Numbered from the stretch's first letter, positions 1-12,066 are shown. The stretch is 64,000 bases of DNA from Simmondsia chinensis (GCA_018398585.1 JAGTTD010000011.1:14189346-14253345); one strand, 5' to 3'. Translations and numbers: made by a program. The notes: generated from the letters alone by a model not told the origin.

Positions 1-683
1 TTGCAGCTACGGCTAGGCAATCATATGCCATAAAAAACTTTAATATGTATCGAAATATCCTATTCACTGCCTCATCGTATCAAAACAACTGATGTCATCG
101 CTGACATTGGATATGTGTTGGAGATGGAAAAATGCAGCTAGACACGATTCATCTCCTTTTGTATGCAAAACGAAGGGGAGTGGGGACATATTGTGAGAGA
201 CGGGGTGGGGGAGAAAAGTTTGGAATTATGTTGCGAAGAATAGAAGCATGAGAAACTTTTAAGCTAAGAGTTACGATGAGAGAGGGAGACGAGTATGTAC
301 AACTTGTGAATCTGAGATGCATATTAAAAGGAACCCTAATAGAGCATCAGAGCAGCAGCACGATAAAACTGCAAGCAGTCACTCCAAAACAGGGCCTGTA
401 GAAGATATTAAAAAGAGATTAGAGTGTTAAGTAATCATGCATTACGATGGGCACTCCCAATTCTTTGGCAAATACAGCCCTTTTTTGGCTAGACATAAAA
501 TTTGATAGACCCCATTGCAGAACTGTTTCAAATTAATCTAAAAAGGTCCTTTTTGTTAATTGAGAGTAGCTGCCAAAATACTCCATTCTCAAGAAGTATG
601 TTTATAATGAGCTTTGTGTTTCCTCAGCCGTGCTAAGCTCCAAACAGTCTCTAGGTTCTTTCATTTTCCTATATACGTTGGAC
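1..683. other. Upstream region, no gene identified
   Basis: I find no convincing exon here. The DUF639 gene needs an upstream exon or exons for roughly its first 60-70 residues, ending so that the first base of the exon at 1515 completes a codon. None of the open stretches here has the expected composition or a matching donor site, so the first exon may lie left of the window. The sequence is moderately AT-rich and otherwise featureless. Confidence 0.4.
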
Positions 684-699
684 ACCCAGATATGTACCA

Positions 700-1309
700 G
701 TTGTGGTGGTTTGGGCCTGTTAGGAGGAGACCAACCACTATCCCTGTTAGGAGATGTGAGCAACTCCATGCTGCAGACGGGAGGAGGGGGAGGGATAGGC
801 CAAAGAAAGTTGGATAGAGATGATTCAACATGACCTCACCCACCTCAACCTAAATGAGGAGATGGCCCTAGATAGAGCAGAGTGGAGGGCTAGCATAAGC
901 GTAGCCGGTATAGCGGTTTAGGAGTGAGGAGCGCATCTAAGATAGTACTAGTGGCCATAGGCTTATAGGTATGGCTATGTGATTTTATTTGCTTTGGTTG
1001 GGTATGGTTGCGCGTTGTTCTACTGCTTTGTTGCTTTATTACTATCGCCGCTTCATGATTTCATGCCTCATGCCTTATGCCTTATGCCTTATGCCTTATG
1101 CCTTATGCTCTATGCCTTTTGCTTTATTCTTTATGCTTCTTATGTGCTGGCATTTTTTTTTAATGGTTTTTTTTTTATGCTTTCCATGTTGGGGGTCCTT
1201 GGACCCAGCCTCCTTTTGGGGTAGCACCCTAAAGGGGTAAGGTTGCGCATATCCCAAACCCCCGACCTTGCTTATGCGGGAGCCCTTGAGGCACTTGGTT
1301 TGTTGTTGT
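700..1309 (+). mobile_element. 5'-truncated RTE-type LINE, 3' end
   Basis: This is the extreme 3' end of an RTE-clade non-LTR retrotransposon. From 701 the + strand reads WWFGPVRRRPTTIPVRRCEQ, then a GRRGRxRPKK segment, then, after one frameshift, HDLTHLNLNEEMALDRAEWR. This is the conserved C-terminal signature of plant RTE reverse-transcriptase proteins. The 3' UTR holds a heptamer repeat and ends with a block at about 1230-1309 (ggtaaggttgcgcat, then gcgggagcccttgaggcac, then a ttgttgttg tail). The insertion is flanked by an exact 16-bp target duplication, acccagatatgtacca, at 684-699 and 1310-1325. The copy is dead: it is 5'-truncated and frameshifted. Its 3' block resembles the tails of the SINEs at 53068 and 53761. 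Confidence 0.85.
1063..1118 (+). repeat. Heptamer tandem repeat (ATGCCTT)n
   Basis: About eight copies of a 7-bp unit, atgcctt, with minor variants at both ends. They lie inside the 3' UTR of the truncated RTE LINE. Confidence 0.8.
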
Positions 1310-1514
1310 ACCCAGATATGTACCAATGTCCACCCGTACGCATCATGCTCAGAAGGCTTGTGGCGGGTTCCCGGGTGGAGGATGTTAGGATTAATGCGTA
1401 AACTAAGTAAACCTCGGGTGTACTAGTGACTAATGTGTCCTCAACTATTTCAGTGTCCTGAATGGGCAGTTATTCATGATACTCCTACTTAAAAACAGTG
1501 GTTTACTCGTGCAG

Positions 1515-4500
1515 GATCCTTGGGCTCTATATGAGTGATGTTAAAGAAGAATTTGACTCATTGGCTTCTAATTCTTTGAAGGAGCCATCCCATTATGCAC
1601 GGAACTTTTTGGAGTATTGTTGCTTTAGAACACTTGCTCTCTCTATGCAAGCGGCTGGTTGTTTAGCTGATAAAAAGTTCCGTCGCCTAACATTTGACAT
1701 GATGCTTGCTTGGGAGTGTCCTGCTGCTTCCAGCCAACCTTTGCTAAATGTGAGTGAGTGAATTTATTGTTGTTTTCCTAGAAACAGGTGTGGTGTGTAT
1801 GCGCATTACCTAGGGGTTTATCCTAGCCAACTATGTGTTGTATGTCTCTCCATCCCGTCCCATCTTCACCACAACTGGTCGTGTATGCATATTTTTTTGC
1901 TTGGCCTTGCAATACTTTTTTAACTTCATGATTGTCTTCTGCACTTCAGTGGTTCTGCTAAATTGGTTATGCTTCTGATTTTCTTGCTTATTCGCTGTAG
2001 TTGTTAATCCTTGTTGCAGGTGGATGAGGATGCTACTGTTGGCCTAGATGCCTTCTCTAGAATAGCTCCCGCAGTTCCAGTAATTGCAAATATCATTGTT
2101 AGTAATAACCTTTATCAGGTGCTTACAAATTCAACTGGTGGCCGTCTTCAGTACTCTCTATATGAGAAATATCTCATTGGTTTGGAAAGGTAACTTCTTT
2201 TGGTTTCTGGTTTCTTTCTGCTGTATAAATTTAATTCATATGCTCTTACGTGATTTGCATTATATCACTTACTGGAGAAAGTTTCTTCACCTATAAGAAC
2301 TTCATTGAAGTTTGTGCTAGAAAAAAAAGCTTCTGCTTCAATGTGCTTTCCATTCCATTTTCCATTTTTATCCATTTGTTGTTCCTTTTATTCTCTTGTT
2401 CGTTTATGTTTATTTTGTTAGTGTGTGCCATTTTTCCATTTTCTTCTTCCTCGATTTTATTTTAGGGCTTCTATACATTCTTGACTACCAGTACTAAGTT
2501 ATCATAGTTTGCTCATTCTTTATTTTGTGTTGCCCTGCTTTCCGTTTGTTGTTTGTATTCCAGTGCCTCATAGTTCAATAGTCTGGAGAATTTCAATGAA
2601 TGATGGACGCATATGTTATATAGAAACTGAGAGTATTAGATACTTCTGTTCCTTCTTGGATAGGGGATTTTTTCTTGGATGTCAAAAACTATACGAGTAG
2701 GGATTCAGTTATGTGGCACTTATAGAGGTTAGATCTTATATATTAGTTATATGGTTTTATATTATGAGTAACTGCTTCAAATTGATCAAATGGCCACATG
2801 AGCTCGATCTGGTATTGTGATGATTGTTCTCCTTACAATTAGTACTTGAACAGTGAAGTGGAAGAATGGAGCGATCTTGAAAGATGTTCACAGTAATAGA
2901 GTCCAGCTTGGCTCCTCGTAAAGATACCCAAGAATCCAACCCCAATTCACAACCGTAATTAGTGCTTTTATCCTTTAATTTGTTGTAAACACTGTTACCT
3001 AGACTCATCATTCTTCCTTCAAAGATATTCAAATAAGGGTACTTGAACATTGATATGACACTAACACTTCAATTAGACCAAAACATAGGAAAGTCATAGG
3101 AAATGGCTGACTTTGAGCTATGGACACATACTGATATCTAACTCGCATACTGAGTTTGAGTAACTTAAGTTCTTAATGCTGTGTGTTTTAAGGTTCTCTC
3201 TTCCGAGACTCATGTGCCTATTACTGGATCATTATTAGTGGTTTCATAATTATACTAGAAAGCATGGCTATTCTATTGCGATCTTGATTTCTTTTCTGTG
3301 GCCTGCAGGGTGATTAAAAAATTAAAGACCCAATCTGACTCGTCATTGCTTTCTGCGGTACGATCTGACAGAAGGGAAAAAGTACTGGAGGTTGATGGCA
3401 CTGTAACTACACAACCAGTTCTTCAACATGTGGGAATTTCTACATGGCCTGGTAGGTTGTTAGTATAACTCACTCCTTTTACGTTTTTAGGTGGAAAAGT
3501 CTGCGTGTTCTTCCAATTTATTATAGCTATACTACCTCAATACTTTATTATTTGATTTAGCCTTTGAACTTTTAATTCCGTCAATTTAACTCTTCTGCTA
3601 TTTTAATTGTGAATGAGAATTAAAAAAATTGTTCTCCACCTTGACATTAATTTTATAGAAGGAAAAAATTAATTAGACTAAATTAAATTTTAATTAGGAC
3701 CACAACTAAAATTAGGATAAATTAGTTTAGCTATTGATCAAAATAAAATTAGCCTAATTTAATTTGGTTCCATTGTAAAATTAACGTCAAGATGGTGAAA
3801 TTTTTTTTTAACGGTCGTGTCACAAGTGATTTTAATTAGGCCAAAGTGTGCGTATGCATTGGGTCGTATATTTAGTATGATCAAACAATTAAAAAAATAT
3901 GTTATTAACATGTACAAGGGCTAAATTGATACAATTAAAAGCAAAATGACTACATTGACACATTGGGCAAAATGTAAGAACATCTTACATAAATAATCCT
4001 AATTTCATATATACAATATATTATAAGTATAGTTAATTTCTAAAAAAAACAGATATATTTATGGAGAATGATAAATTTATTCCTTTTTATTGTACAATTC
4101 CAAATCAATTCTTATTTGGGTGTTCAATTCCAAATTAATTCTCATATGGATGTTCAATGCTTTTCTTTTACTATTGAAAAGTTAAATACCAAAAAAATTT
4201 CTTGGGGTATACTGTATAGTTTAATACCTTTTTAATATTTTATTCAAATTAATACTATTGAAAGGATAGTAACTAAATTTACAAGCTTGGCAAAGTACAA
4301 GTTTGTGAGATGTGAACCACCAGTTATTTATTGAATTTCAGCCGGGTATAACAATGCCTATGCTACGATTTTCTCATTGCTGTCTTGGTTTTTCAACTGC
4401 AGGAAGGTTAACGCTGACTGATCATGATCTTTATTTTGAGCCTCTTCGAGTTGTATCTTATGATAAAGCAAAACGCTACGGCTTAGCAGATGATTTAAAA

Positions 4501-7500
4501 CAGGTCGTCAAACCCGAGTTAACTGGTCCATGGGGAACTAGACTTTTTGACAAGGCTGTCTTGTACAAGTCAATTTCCTTGTAAGGCACGGTGCATGTTC
4601 AGCTGCTTATGTATTTATTTGGTTTGATTTTTGCATGCTCGTACACCTGTGTTTCCACTCCCGTGATTGTTATTGTATGGAGCTTGAGACTTGAAAACTT
4701 TGAAATGCCATCTCTTATTTGACTCTTTGCAATTTGTGTTGTAGGCCAGAACCCGTTATAATGGAATTTCCTGAGCTCAAAGGACATGGTCGTCGAGACT
4801 ACTGGCTTGCCCTTATCCAGGAAATTTTATTTGTTCATAGATTTTTACGGAAATACCAAATAACTGGTATTGCACGAGAAGAGGTGCTTTTGAAAGCTAT
4901 ACTTGGTATCTTGCGACTGCAGGCGATTCAAGACATGAGTTTGTTGAGTCCTTTCCGCTGTGATGCTCTTTTGACCTTCAACCTTTGCGATCATCTTCCC
5001 GGGGGAGATGTTATACTTGAAACGCTAGCAAACATGGGTGTGTCAAAGCAAATAGAAAGAACTAATAGCCCTCGAGCAGGAGCTGCCATGTATTCTGTGT
5101 CATCCTTAACCATGTTTTCCAGTTTAGGGTTTGGGTTTGGATCAAGTTCCAATGATATGGGCAATGATGCACTTCTCGTGGGTGAGATAGCTGTCGGAGA
5201 TACAACTGCCTTGGAAAAGGCTGTTAGGGAATCTCGAAGCAGCTATGAAAAGGTGGTGATGGCGCAAGAGACAGTTGATGGTGTAAAAGTAGATGGTATT
5301 GACACAAATTTGGTAATCATGAAGGTACTGTATGTTTGTATATTCATATATCCAGCATGGAACTAAATCATGGTTCGCTTTTGTGTTGTGATTGCAGTGA
5401 TGGTCATGCTGTCATGGAAGTAGTTGTTGACTAGCTTAAAATTTGTTACACTGATCTCATTAAATTCCATAATATTCATCTGTAATGGATGACTGGGATA
5501 AACATGTGCTCTTTTTGTCCATTTCTTGTACTCTCCATGCAGTACCTATTTACATTCGCACTCTTCACATGGTCAACCAAGATTGCTTGCCTGAGAAAAG
5601 AGGATATTTATCATTAATATTATCGGTTTCTTGTATTTATCAGACTTAATAAATTGTTATGAAGCGCAAGTAATGCTCTTTGTAGGGTCATCTCTATTTT
5701 ATATTCCATAATATGTGTTGCCGCTTAAAACTTTAATTAATTCTCGTTTTTTCTTGTATTTATAAGACTTTAACAAATTGTTAATGAAGCCCAAGTATGC
5801 TCTTTGCAGGTCATTCTATTTTATATTCCATAATTCTTGTTTTGCTTGAACTTCAATTATATTCTTGTTTTTTCTTGTATTTATTGGACGTAACAAATTG
5901 TTATGAAGCCCAAGTATGCTCTTTGTAGGCTCATCTCTGTTTTATGTTTCCATAATTTTTGTTACCGCTTAAACTTCAACTATACTCTTTTTTCCTGACG
6001 TATTCTGTGTAATTGTTCCTGCAGGAGCTACTATTTCCTTTTATAGAACTTGGCAAATGCCTTCTTTCACTAGCATATTGGGAGAAGCCGTTGAAGTCTG
6101 CATGCTTCTGTTTGGCTTTTGCTTATATCATTTTGAGGTAAGGCACTTGGCAAGCTAACTTGTTATGTCATCGAACCAAATAGTGATTTGTGGCTCATAG
6201 TCCTGGAAGTGAAGTGTCACGGATGTGCATAAAAGGTGGGCAGGGTTGCATTGGGTCTTTTTAGAGAATATAAGTTGTTTTAAGCCTTGTTTTCCAAAAC
6301 AAAGGATAAATAATAATACAATCATTAATTTTTATATTCCTATGTTAATCCATTTTTAAGTATGTTTTTAACAAATAATTACAACATATCTTTTGTATTA
6401 TGTACAGTTTTGTACATTTCAGAGTTTTCCTAATGAAGTTTGTGTTTGATTACTTCAGAAATTTTCTATTGCGTGAGGGTCATTTGCCAAGAACAGTTGC
6501 AGATAGGCGGGGGATTTAAATTATCATTTAAACTTGGTCATCGTTTAAGACTATGTTTGCGCCCTGGAAAATTTGAGTATCTAGGAAATAATTTGCTCAT
6601 GTATGGAGTGGGAGAAATTGCTCATGCATGGAGTGGGAGAAATTGTGGGGGACAGTTATCTGTAAAATTGACTTAAAATTCGTTGAACACTACATTTTCA
6701 GATGGAAGACCTCTATACCAGTATCCAAAATCTAAACTCATTTCGGCCTTGTTCCCCATTCTTAAAGTTCATATTTATTGAGTCAGACCCTTAGGCAGGT
6801 AATCATATCTGACATCTGTACCTGAGAGCCCACCTAACACGTTGATCATGGCGCTTCAATGTATGTATTCATTATTCTCAATTTGTTTTCCTTTTCTCCT
6901 GGATAATTTGTGCAAGATGCACCTCTGCAGGGGATGGCTGGCCCGTATTTTTGCACTGCTGCTGGTTCTTTTTGTGGTGTTCATGGTACTGACACGGTGT
7001 TGCAGCAGAGGTCAGCCCGTTGATGAGGTCAGGGTAATAGCTCCTCTACCGAAGAATACGATGGAGCAGCTTCTTGCAGTTCAGAATGTCATCTCCCAAG
7101 CAGAGGAGTTCATCCAATGTGGAAATGTCGTGCTTCTCAAGATGCGAGCCTTGTTGTTATCCATTTTCCCTCAGGTTGTGATCTCCTATCTCTTCATGTT
7201 TCCTCTTTGCTTTATTCCCATTTGCCAACTTCAGGTTCATAACATTAGCATTGATTCAAATGACTGTTATATAGTGGATTTTCAGTTACCGCTTATTTTT
7301 TAGTGTCACATGTTCTGCTGCAATTGCCTTCCCAGTGCATTTGTATTACATTTCAGTTACTATTACAGACCTATAAATGTGAAGAACTATTTGATGGGTA
7401 TCAAAGCTGATTGTATGGAATTCATCAATCATAAAGGTTTAAAAGCAACTTACATCCCTAAAAGACCCAATGCAGATTGCAACATGGTCAATTTTCATGT

Positions 7501-8438
7501 CATTAGTCATTGCAGTTGGTAAATAGAGTGGGTTGTGTGGGTGCAGCTTGGTTTTTGTCGGGCTTGACTTTTCAAGTTTGATTAACTCATTAAGATTAAT
7601 TTTTTCAGCAGCATTATCGTCCTTAGCTAACCTAGGCCAAACAAAAACATTGAGCTCATCTCTTGTGTCAGACTGCAGAACGTCATTTTGAAGTTGGGTT
7701 AGGTTGTGTAATATATAAACACCTGTTCAGCACTTTGACCAAACGAGTAGTTAAGTTTGACAACTTCCTTATACTAGAGAATGGAACTAAATCGTGGTTG
7801 GAAGTCATGATGTTGCAGAAACAGGGTATGGCAGATCACATAGCAGGTCAGTCATCCTGTTTGGTTTCAAAAGGGGAACAAAAATTGCTTTCAAAATCTT
7901 TTTTTGCGAAAATCTGAATGAAAATGCGTACATTTTTCTTATTTATAACCGTTTGATAGTTTTAACTTATAAATACCCTTTTTAGTTATTTGGCATATAA
8001 ATACCTTTCATAAACCCTTTTTTTTGTTTTTTTTTTTTTGGGGGGGTAACAAACTATATGTATGGGTCATTGAGGCTAATATAGAAGTATCATTACATTA
8101 ATGGCCAATCATGTTAACGGCTGGCTTAAAATTTGTTATATGACGGCATCATATAGCATAGCGGCTTGATTTTATTGCATGATCTGAGTTTCTGTATTGA
8201 CAAGCAGGCCAGCGAGAAGTGTGCTGTCATGCTGCTAGTGATCGCGCTGATTCTGGCACTTGTACCAGCTAAGTACATACTGCTTATGATCTTCCTCGAA
8301 GCATTCACTCGGTATTCACCGGTGAGGAAGGCGAGCACAGAAAGATTTGAGAGAAGACTAAGAGAGTGGTGGTTTAGCATACCTGCTGCCCCCGTTGTCA
8401 TTGAAACACACAATGATAGTGATAAGAAGAGGAAATGA
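1515..8438 (+). CDS. DUF639 family protein, 5' partial, eight exons
   Basis: Protein of the plant DUF639 family, membrane-associated and of unknown biochemical role. Exons read from splice sites and frame continuity: 1515-1749, 2020-2189, 3309-3451, 4403-4580, 4745-5324, 6025-6137, 6931-7174, 8208-8438. All junctions are GT-AG and phases match, giving 630 residues and a tga stop. Family hallmarks are HYARNFLEYCCFRTLALSMQ in the first exon here, LYFEPLRVVSYDKAKRYGLA in the fourth and RRDYWLALIQEILFVHRF in the fifth. The last two exons each carry a hydrophobic segment (LARIFALLLVLFVVFMVL; CAVMLLVIALILALVPAKY), then REWWFSIPAAPVV near the C-terminus. The family is usually about 690-700 residues, so the N-terminal 60-70 are missing; the first base of exon 1515 completes a codon begun upstream. 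No internal stop or frameshift, so the gene looks functional. Two introns carry MITE-like repeats and a third a minisatellite. Confidence 0.9.
2985..3175. repeat. Dispersed repeat in DUF639 intron 2, related copy at 60715-60905
   Basis: This intronic stretch shares many phrases in the same order with 60715-60905 in intron 4 of the CRM-domain gene. Both have a variant of tacttg-acat, then caattagaccaaaa or caaattagaccaaaaac, then gacacatac or aacacatacccatatctaact, then catactga or catactcaagt. I could not define the ends or assign a class. Confidence 0.45.
3530..4010. repeat. MITE-like repeat in DUF639 intron 3
   Basis: AT-rich stretch with inverted-repeat structure: the block around 3645-3690 (gacattaattttat...) is complementary to about 3745-3790 (taaaattaacgtc). 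Outer phrases such as gggctaaattgataca and cattgacacattggg resemble those of the better defined MITE at 62233-62690. Exact ends are not resolved. Confidence 0.4.
5628..5993. repeat. 122-bp minisatellite, three copies, in DUF639 intron 5
   Basis: Three head-to-tail copies of a unit of about 122 bp, starting near 5628, 5749 and 5871. Each contains tcttgtatttat, aacaaattgttatgaag (or a close variant), caagtatgctctttg, ttttatattccataat and a gcttaaacttcaa block. Copies differ by scattered substitutions and 1-2 bp indels. The array ends about 30 bp before the acceptor of the next exon (6025). Confidence 0.8.
6596..6645. repeat. 25-bp direct duplication in DUF639 intron 6
   Basis: Two adjacent 25-bp copies (6596-6620 and 6621-6645), each containing atggagtgggagaaattg and differing at one base (gtatgg or gcatgg). 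Confidence 0.8.
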
Positions 8439-9079
8439 TGTTAATCAGCTTCAGGCTTGAAAGCAAAATAAGAAGCTCCACATCTTGTAACATGTAAGTC
8501 TGTGAAAATGTGTAAATCTGGCAAACTTTGTAAATTGGTGTGAATCGGAATGTCATGTCATCTTTCTTCTTATGGGGTAGAGGCGTAAGTGAACCGGATA
8601 GGAGCCTACGCTTGTTAGGTTTGAGGCTAAGATTTGCAGCATTTTACTGGGCAGAAAACTCTTCAAGTTCTGAAACTTTTAAGTTGGAGATAGCTTGGCT
8701 TAGTTGAATTGAAATCAAACTTAACAAACTTTGGCTTTTGTATATACTCTTTCAGGCTTGGTTCTAATCGTTTGGCCTTGTATAGACTTGAGCTTGGCTC
8801 AATGAGGCTCAAACATTTCTCGCTAAGGCACATTAAGGTTCACAATTGATCTATTGATGCTTGCGTTGGTTCGGATACTTCAACGGGCTAAGCCTATGAA
8901 GTTAAAAAAAGGCGACTTGTGCGATTCATTTACAACCCTAGTTAAGGTTGTAGGACTGATGGATGAGTAGCTCAATCTCAATGTTGTTTGGAGCTTGTTT
9001 GTGTTCTTTTATTTGTCTCTCATAGTATCTTACACTTGTGTTACGTTTTAGGGATAATAGCAGAAAGAGCTTATGTTAC
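8439..9079. other. 3' flank of the DUF639 gene
   Basis: Probable 3' UTR and downstream region. From about 8690 to 8890 it carries a degenerate repeat rich in gcttggctca, gaggctca and cttgagctt phrases. It resembles the stretch at 57110-57380 and is typical of old plant MITEs. No ORF or RNA gene is seen. Confidence 0.4.
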
Positions 9080-9810
9080 ATGGATAATGGACGGTAATAC
9101 GTTATAAAAAAATAACAATTAATTTAAAAATAACTTATACCTATCAATATATTAAAAAATAACTTAATTTTATTTTATAATTAAAAAATAACATAACTCT
9201 GACTTTTCTATTAAAAAATAATTTAATTCTAACTTCTTATCAAAAAATAATCTAACTCTATTTCCTAACCAAAAAGTAATTCAACTCTAACTTTTCTACC
9301 AAAATAACCGAACTTTAAAAATTTTGATTTAAAAATTCTGAATTGGGGTGCATGATATGATACTTCGACAATATATTTTTCTTATACGTATTTTTGGTTT
9401 GACTTGTTCTCTAGTTGTATTCATCGGTTTTGCTTGTTTTTTCGCCCCGAGTTGTCGCCCTTTAGTGGGGTTGTACTCAATTTATAAAAAAAAAATAGTT
9501 TTTTTAGTTTAGTTAGGTGGGAAAAGAAACCATCCCAAACCAAAAATATTTAAAAGAAAAATATATTGTCAGCGCGCCATACCACGAGCCATGCTTAGCT
9601 ATCAATTCAGTATTTTTTTAAATTAATTTTGGAGTTTGGTTATTTTTTGGTAGAAAGGTTAAAGTTGGGTTTTTTTTTTTTTTTTTTTTTTTTTTGTTAG
9701 GAACTAGAGTTAGGTTATTTTTTAGTAGAAAACTTAGAGTTGGGTTATTTTTTGGTATATTAACATATAGTTGGGTTATTTATAGATTAATTGTTGTCAA
9801 AAATAATGGC
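9080..9810. repeat. Foldback (inverted-repeat) element with internal tandem units
   Basis: The left arm (about 9105-9330) contains several units of the form aaaaaataa-ttaactctaactttt. The right arm (about 9600-9800) holds the reverse complements (ggttattttttggtagaaa, agagttgggttattttt). The outer pair is also inverted: aacaattaattt near 9115 against attaattgttg near 9788. Nearer the centre, gacaatatatttttct (9369) pairs with agaaaaatatattgtc (9556). A poly-T run lies at 9668-9694. This is probably a non-autonomous DNA transposon; no target duplication was confirmed. Confidence 0.6.
9400..9490 (+). mobile_element. Possible L1 3'-end fragment in the loop of the foldback
   Basis: A T-rich, poorly coding stretch ending gtggggttgtactcaat, then tataaaaaaaaaa. 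It looks like the 3' UTR and poly-A of a truncated plant L1. It sits between the two foldback arms. The call rests on composition and the poly-A tail only. Confidence 0.35.
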
Positions 9811-11610
9811 TCTGTTTTATAGTGACAAAGTTATCTTCCTCCAAAAGGAAAATTTGGAGTTCAGTCATTTGCAATTAAGAAATTTTGAAGGAAAGAAAAA
9901 TATAGGGAAAAAAAGTTGAAACGAAAGAAAGCAAAGGAAAACGAAGTTTTTTTCATTAGGAAGTCAAGGAAAAACAAGGAAAAAAATATGTTTTCAAGAT
10001 CAAAAAAAAAATTTTCCTTTGTTTGGTTGATAGAAAATAAAATGGAAAAATGAATTATTGTCTAACTTAATAAGTTACATTCTTTTTATATTGTTTAAGC
10101 CGTGTGATTTTTTTGATGACCGTTCTTGGTATTGTTCCATTGGGAATTTATCATTTAGGCATACTGAGTTTTATATCACCTATGTATCTGACATTTTAAT
10201 AAATACTATCCGAAATCTTGAGGTTTAAAAATTTCAGAAAAAAAATTTGGTTAAGCTACATGAGTTTAAAATATTTTTGAAATATATTAAATTTTTTTTT
10301 AAATATATGAACTTTTTAAAATATTTTTTTAAAAATTAGATATTTTATTAATATTTAAAATATTTTTAAGGATTTAAATATTTTTTAAATTTTAAAAATA
10401 TTATAAATTTAAAATTATTATAAATATAAGAGAATTTATTACTAGGTACCCTCAGATTTGAACATTATCACTTAAGTATCCTAATATTTTAATATACATA
10501 ATAAAATATCTCTAGCTTTCAAAATTCTATCACTTAAGTATCCTATGCTAGAATGTTGATATAGTACATAATTACAACAATACATATGAGTTATATCGAT
10601 GTTATCAATGAAAATCTAGCAAATTACCAAAAAAATTTACTTAACTGTGATGGAAGATATCTATATATTAGCGAAATAATGCATCATATAACCATTTTAC
10701 GACAAAAATTTAGAACTTGTTGATTAAACATGAAGCTGAGATCAAGTTTAATACATAGAGGGTTGAGATGGTTTGGGGAGACAATCATTTTTTTCTCATT
10801 TTCCTCTCCGTTTCAAGAGGAAAATTATTTTTCTCAAATTTAATTGCAAAGTTTTAAAATTTTCTATTTGATTTTTTTCCTTTTATGTTTTCCGTGCATT
10901 CCAAACATTTTCCTTGGTCATTTTTTTTTCCTTTGTCAACATTTTCTCCATTCCAAACAGACTGTGAAGGTTTTTTTTTTTTTGTTATAACGAAAAGCAC
11001 ACTCCCATTATGTTCTTTATTTAGTTCAAAAGAAAATATTTCTCACGAATTACCTTTATCTTGTTATCAAAGAGCATAAGCATCATGTAACATACCTATC
11101 GAGTAATAGAAAAATCAAATTAATTGGTTGCGTAGAAGTTGTCTTTTTGGTAGAAACATATAGTAGAAGAAAGTATTTTTTAAGATAAAAATACAAGTTA
11201 TACAAAGTTTTTTCTTGGATTTGGTTTAAAGTATACATTATTTCCTAGCTACAATATGTACAGTGGTATTTTCTATTAGGCCTTATTCTCGGTTCTTGAG
11301 TTGGAGTCTAACAGATTTTTCATTCGATGGTATGCAAATTTATGCGTTTGGTTAAACATTTTAACAGCTAAAGTTGTGACAAAATTCTAGTTGACTGTAA
11401 GATTTGCATTTCGCTGACATAAAAAAAAAATTATATTTTTTTCACAACTTAAATAAAAACATAAAATAGTTGTTCTATAACTAAGCCAAAAAAGATGTAG
11501 AATGGATATTTTACGCAACGTATTATAGAAAAATGTTTTAAAATTATGATATTAGCATTAAATCTTCACCAATATGACTTACTTTTACTTTTTATCGTCA
11601 CTCGCACCTA
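9811..11610. other. AT-rich intergenic DNA, no gene
   Basis: No coding signal. The stretch 10140-10570 contains two inexactly inverted phrases of the type ttaggtacc-tcagattt and atcacttaagtatcc-aatattttaa, suggesting a decayed MITE. The 10250-10430 region is almost pure A/T with taaaatattt repeats. I see nothing else definable. Confidence 0.4.
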
Positions 11611-11897
11611 CCACCAACTAGAGGTGGCCAACCGGTGGGGTTGGGTTCGAGTGACCCGACTTGCGGTGTAATACCTGGTCTAATTGAATTAGGCTAGGTA
11701 TTATAATACAATTAGAACCCACTACTCTTCTGATTGGATTAAATAAATTAATGGATTAAGAGAATAAATATCTAATCTAATTAAATTAGGCTAAGTATTG
11801 AAATAAAATATAATTAAGTTAATGAACTAATTATCATGAAAATATTCTCTAATAATACTAAAATATATAAAGTATGTATATATGGACTAGTAATAAT

Positions 11898-12017
11898 GAG
11901 CAAGTAGCTCGTAGCTTAGTGGTGTGAATCCTGGTCACCTATGTGAGAGCGCCAGGGTTCGAACCTCCCCTGGAGCACCCCCCTCCCCTGAATTTACTAT
12001 GATAAAAAAAAAAAAAA
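11898..12017 (+). mobile_element. tRNA-derived SINE inside the 5' LTR
   Basis: About 120 bp with an RNA polymerase III box A-like tagcttagtggt, a box B ggttcgaacc and a 3' poly-A. It is flanked by an imperfect target duplication: atggactagtaataat (11882-11897) and atggactataataat (12018-12032). The 3' LTR lacks it and keeps the empty site (tatggaatagtaataataat near 21980), so it inserted after the gypsy element. Confidence 0.75.
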
Positions 12018-12066
12018 ATGGACTATAATAATAGAAAAGGAAAGGAAAAAAAAAAGAAAAGGGGTG

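Noticed and set aside
614..833. Short ORFs before the DUF639 exons
   Set aside because: They run from host sequence into the truncated RTE LINE across its target-site duplication.
6440..6676. Possible extra DUF639 exon
   Set aside because: The frame from the preceding exon meets a stop, while exons 6025-6137 and 6931-7174 join perfectly in frame and match the family.
11898..11975. tRNA gene in the gypsy LTR
   Set aside because: Box A and box B are present but no full cloverleaf; it has a poly-A tail and flanking duplications, hence a SINE.
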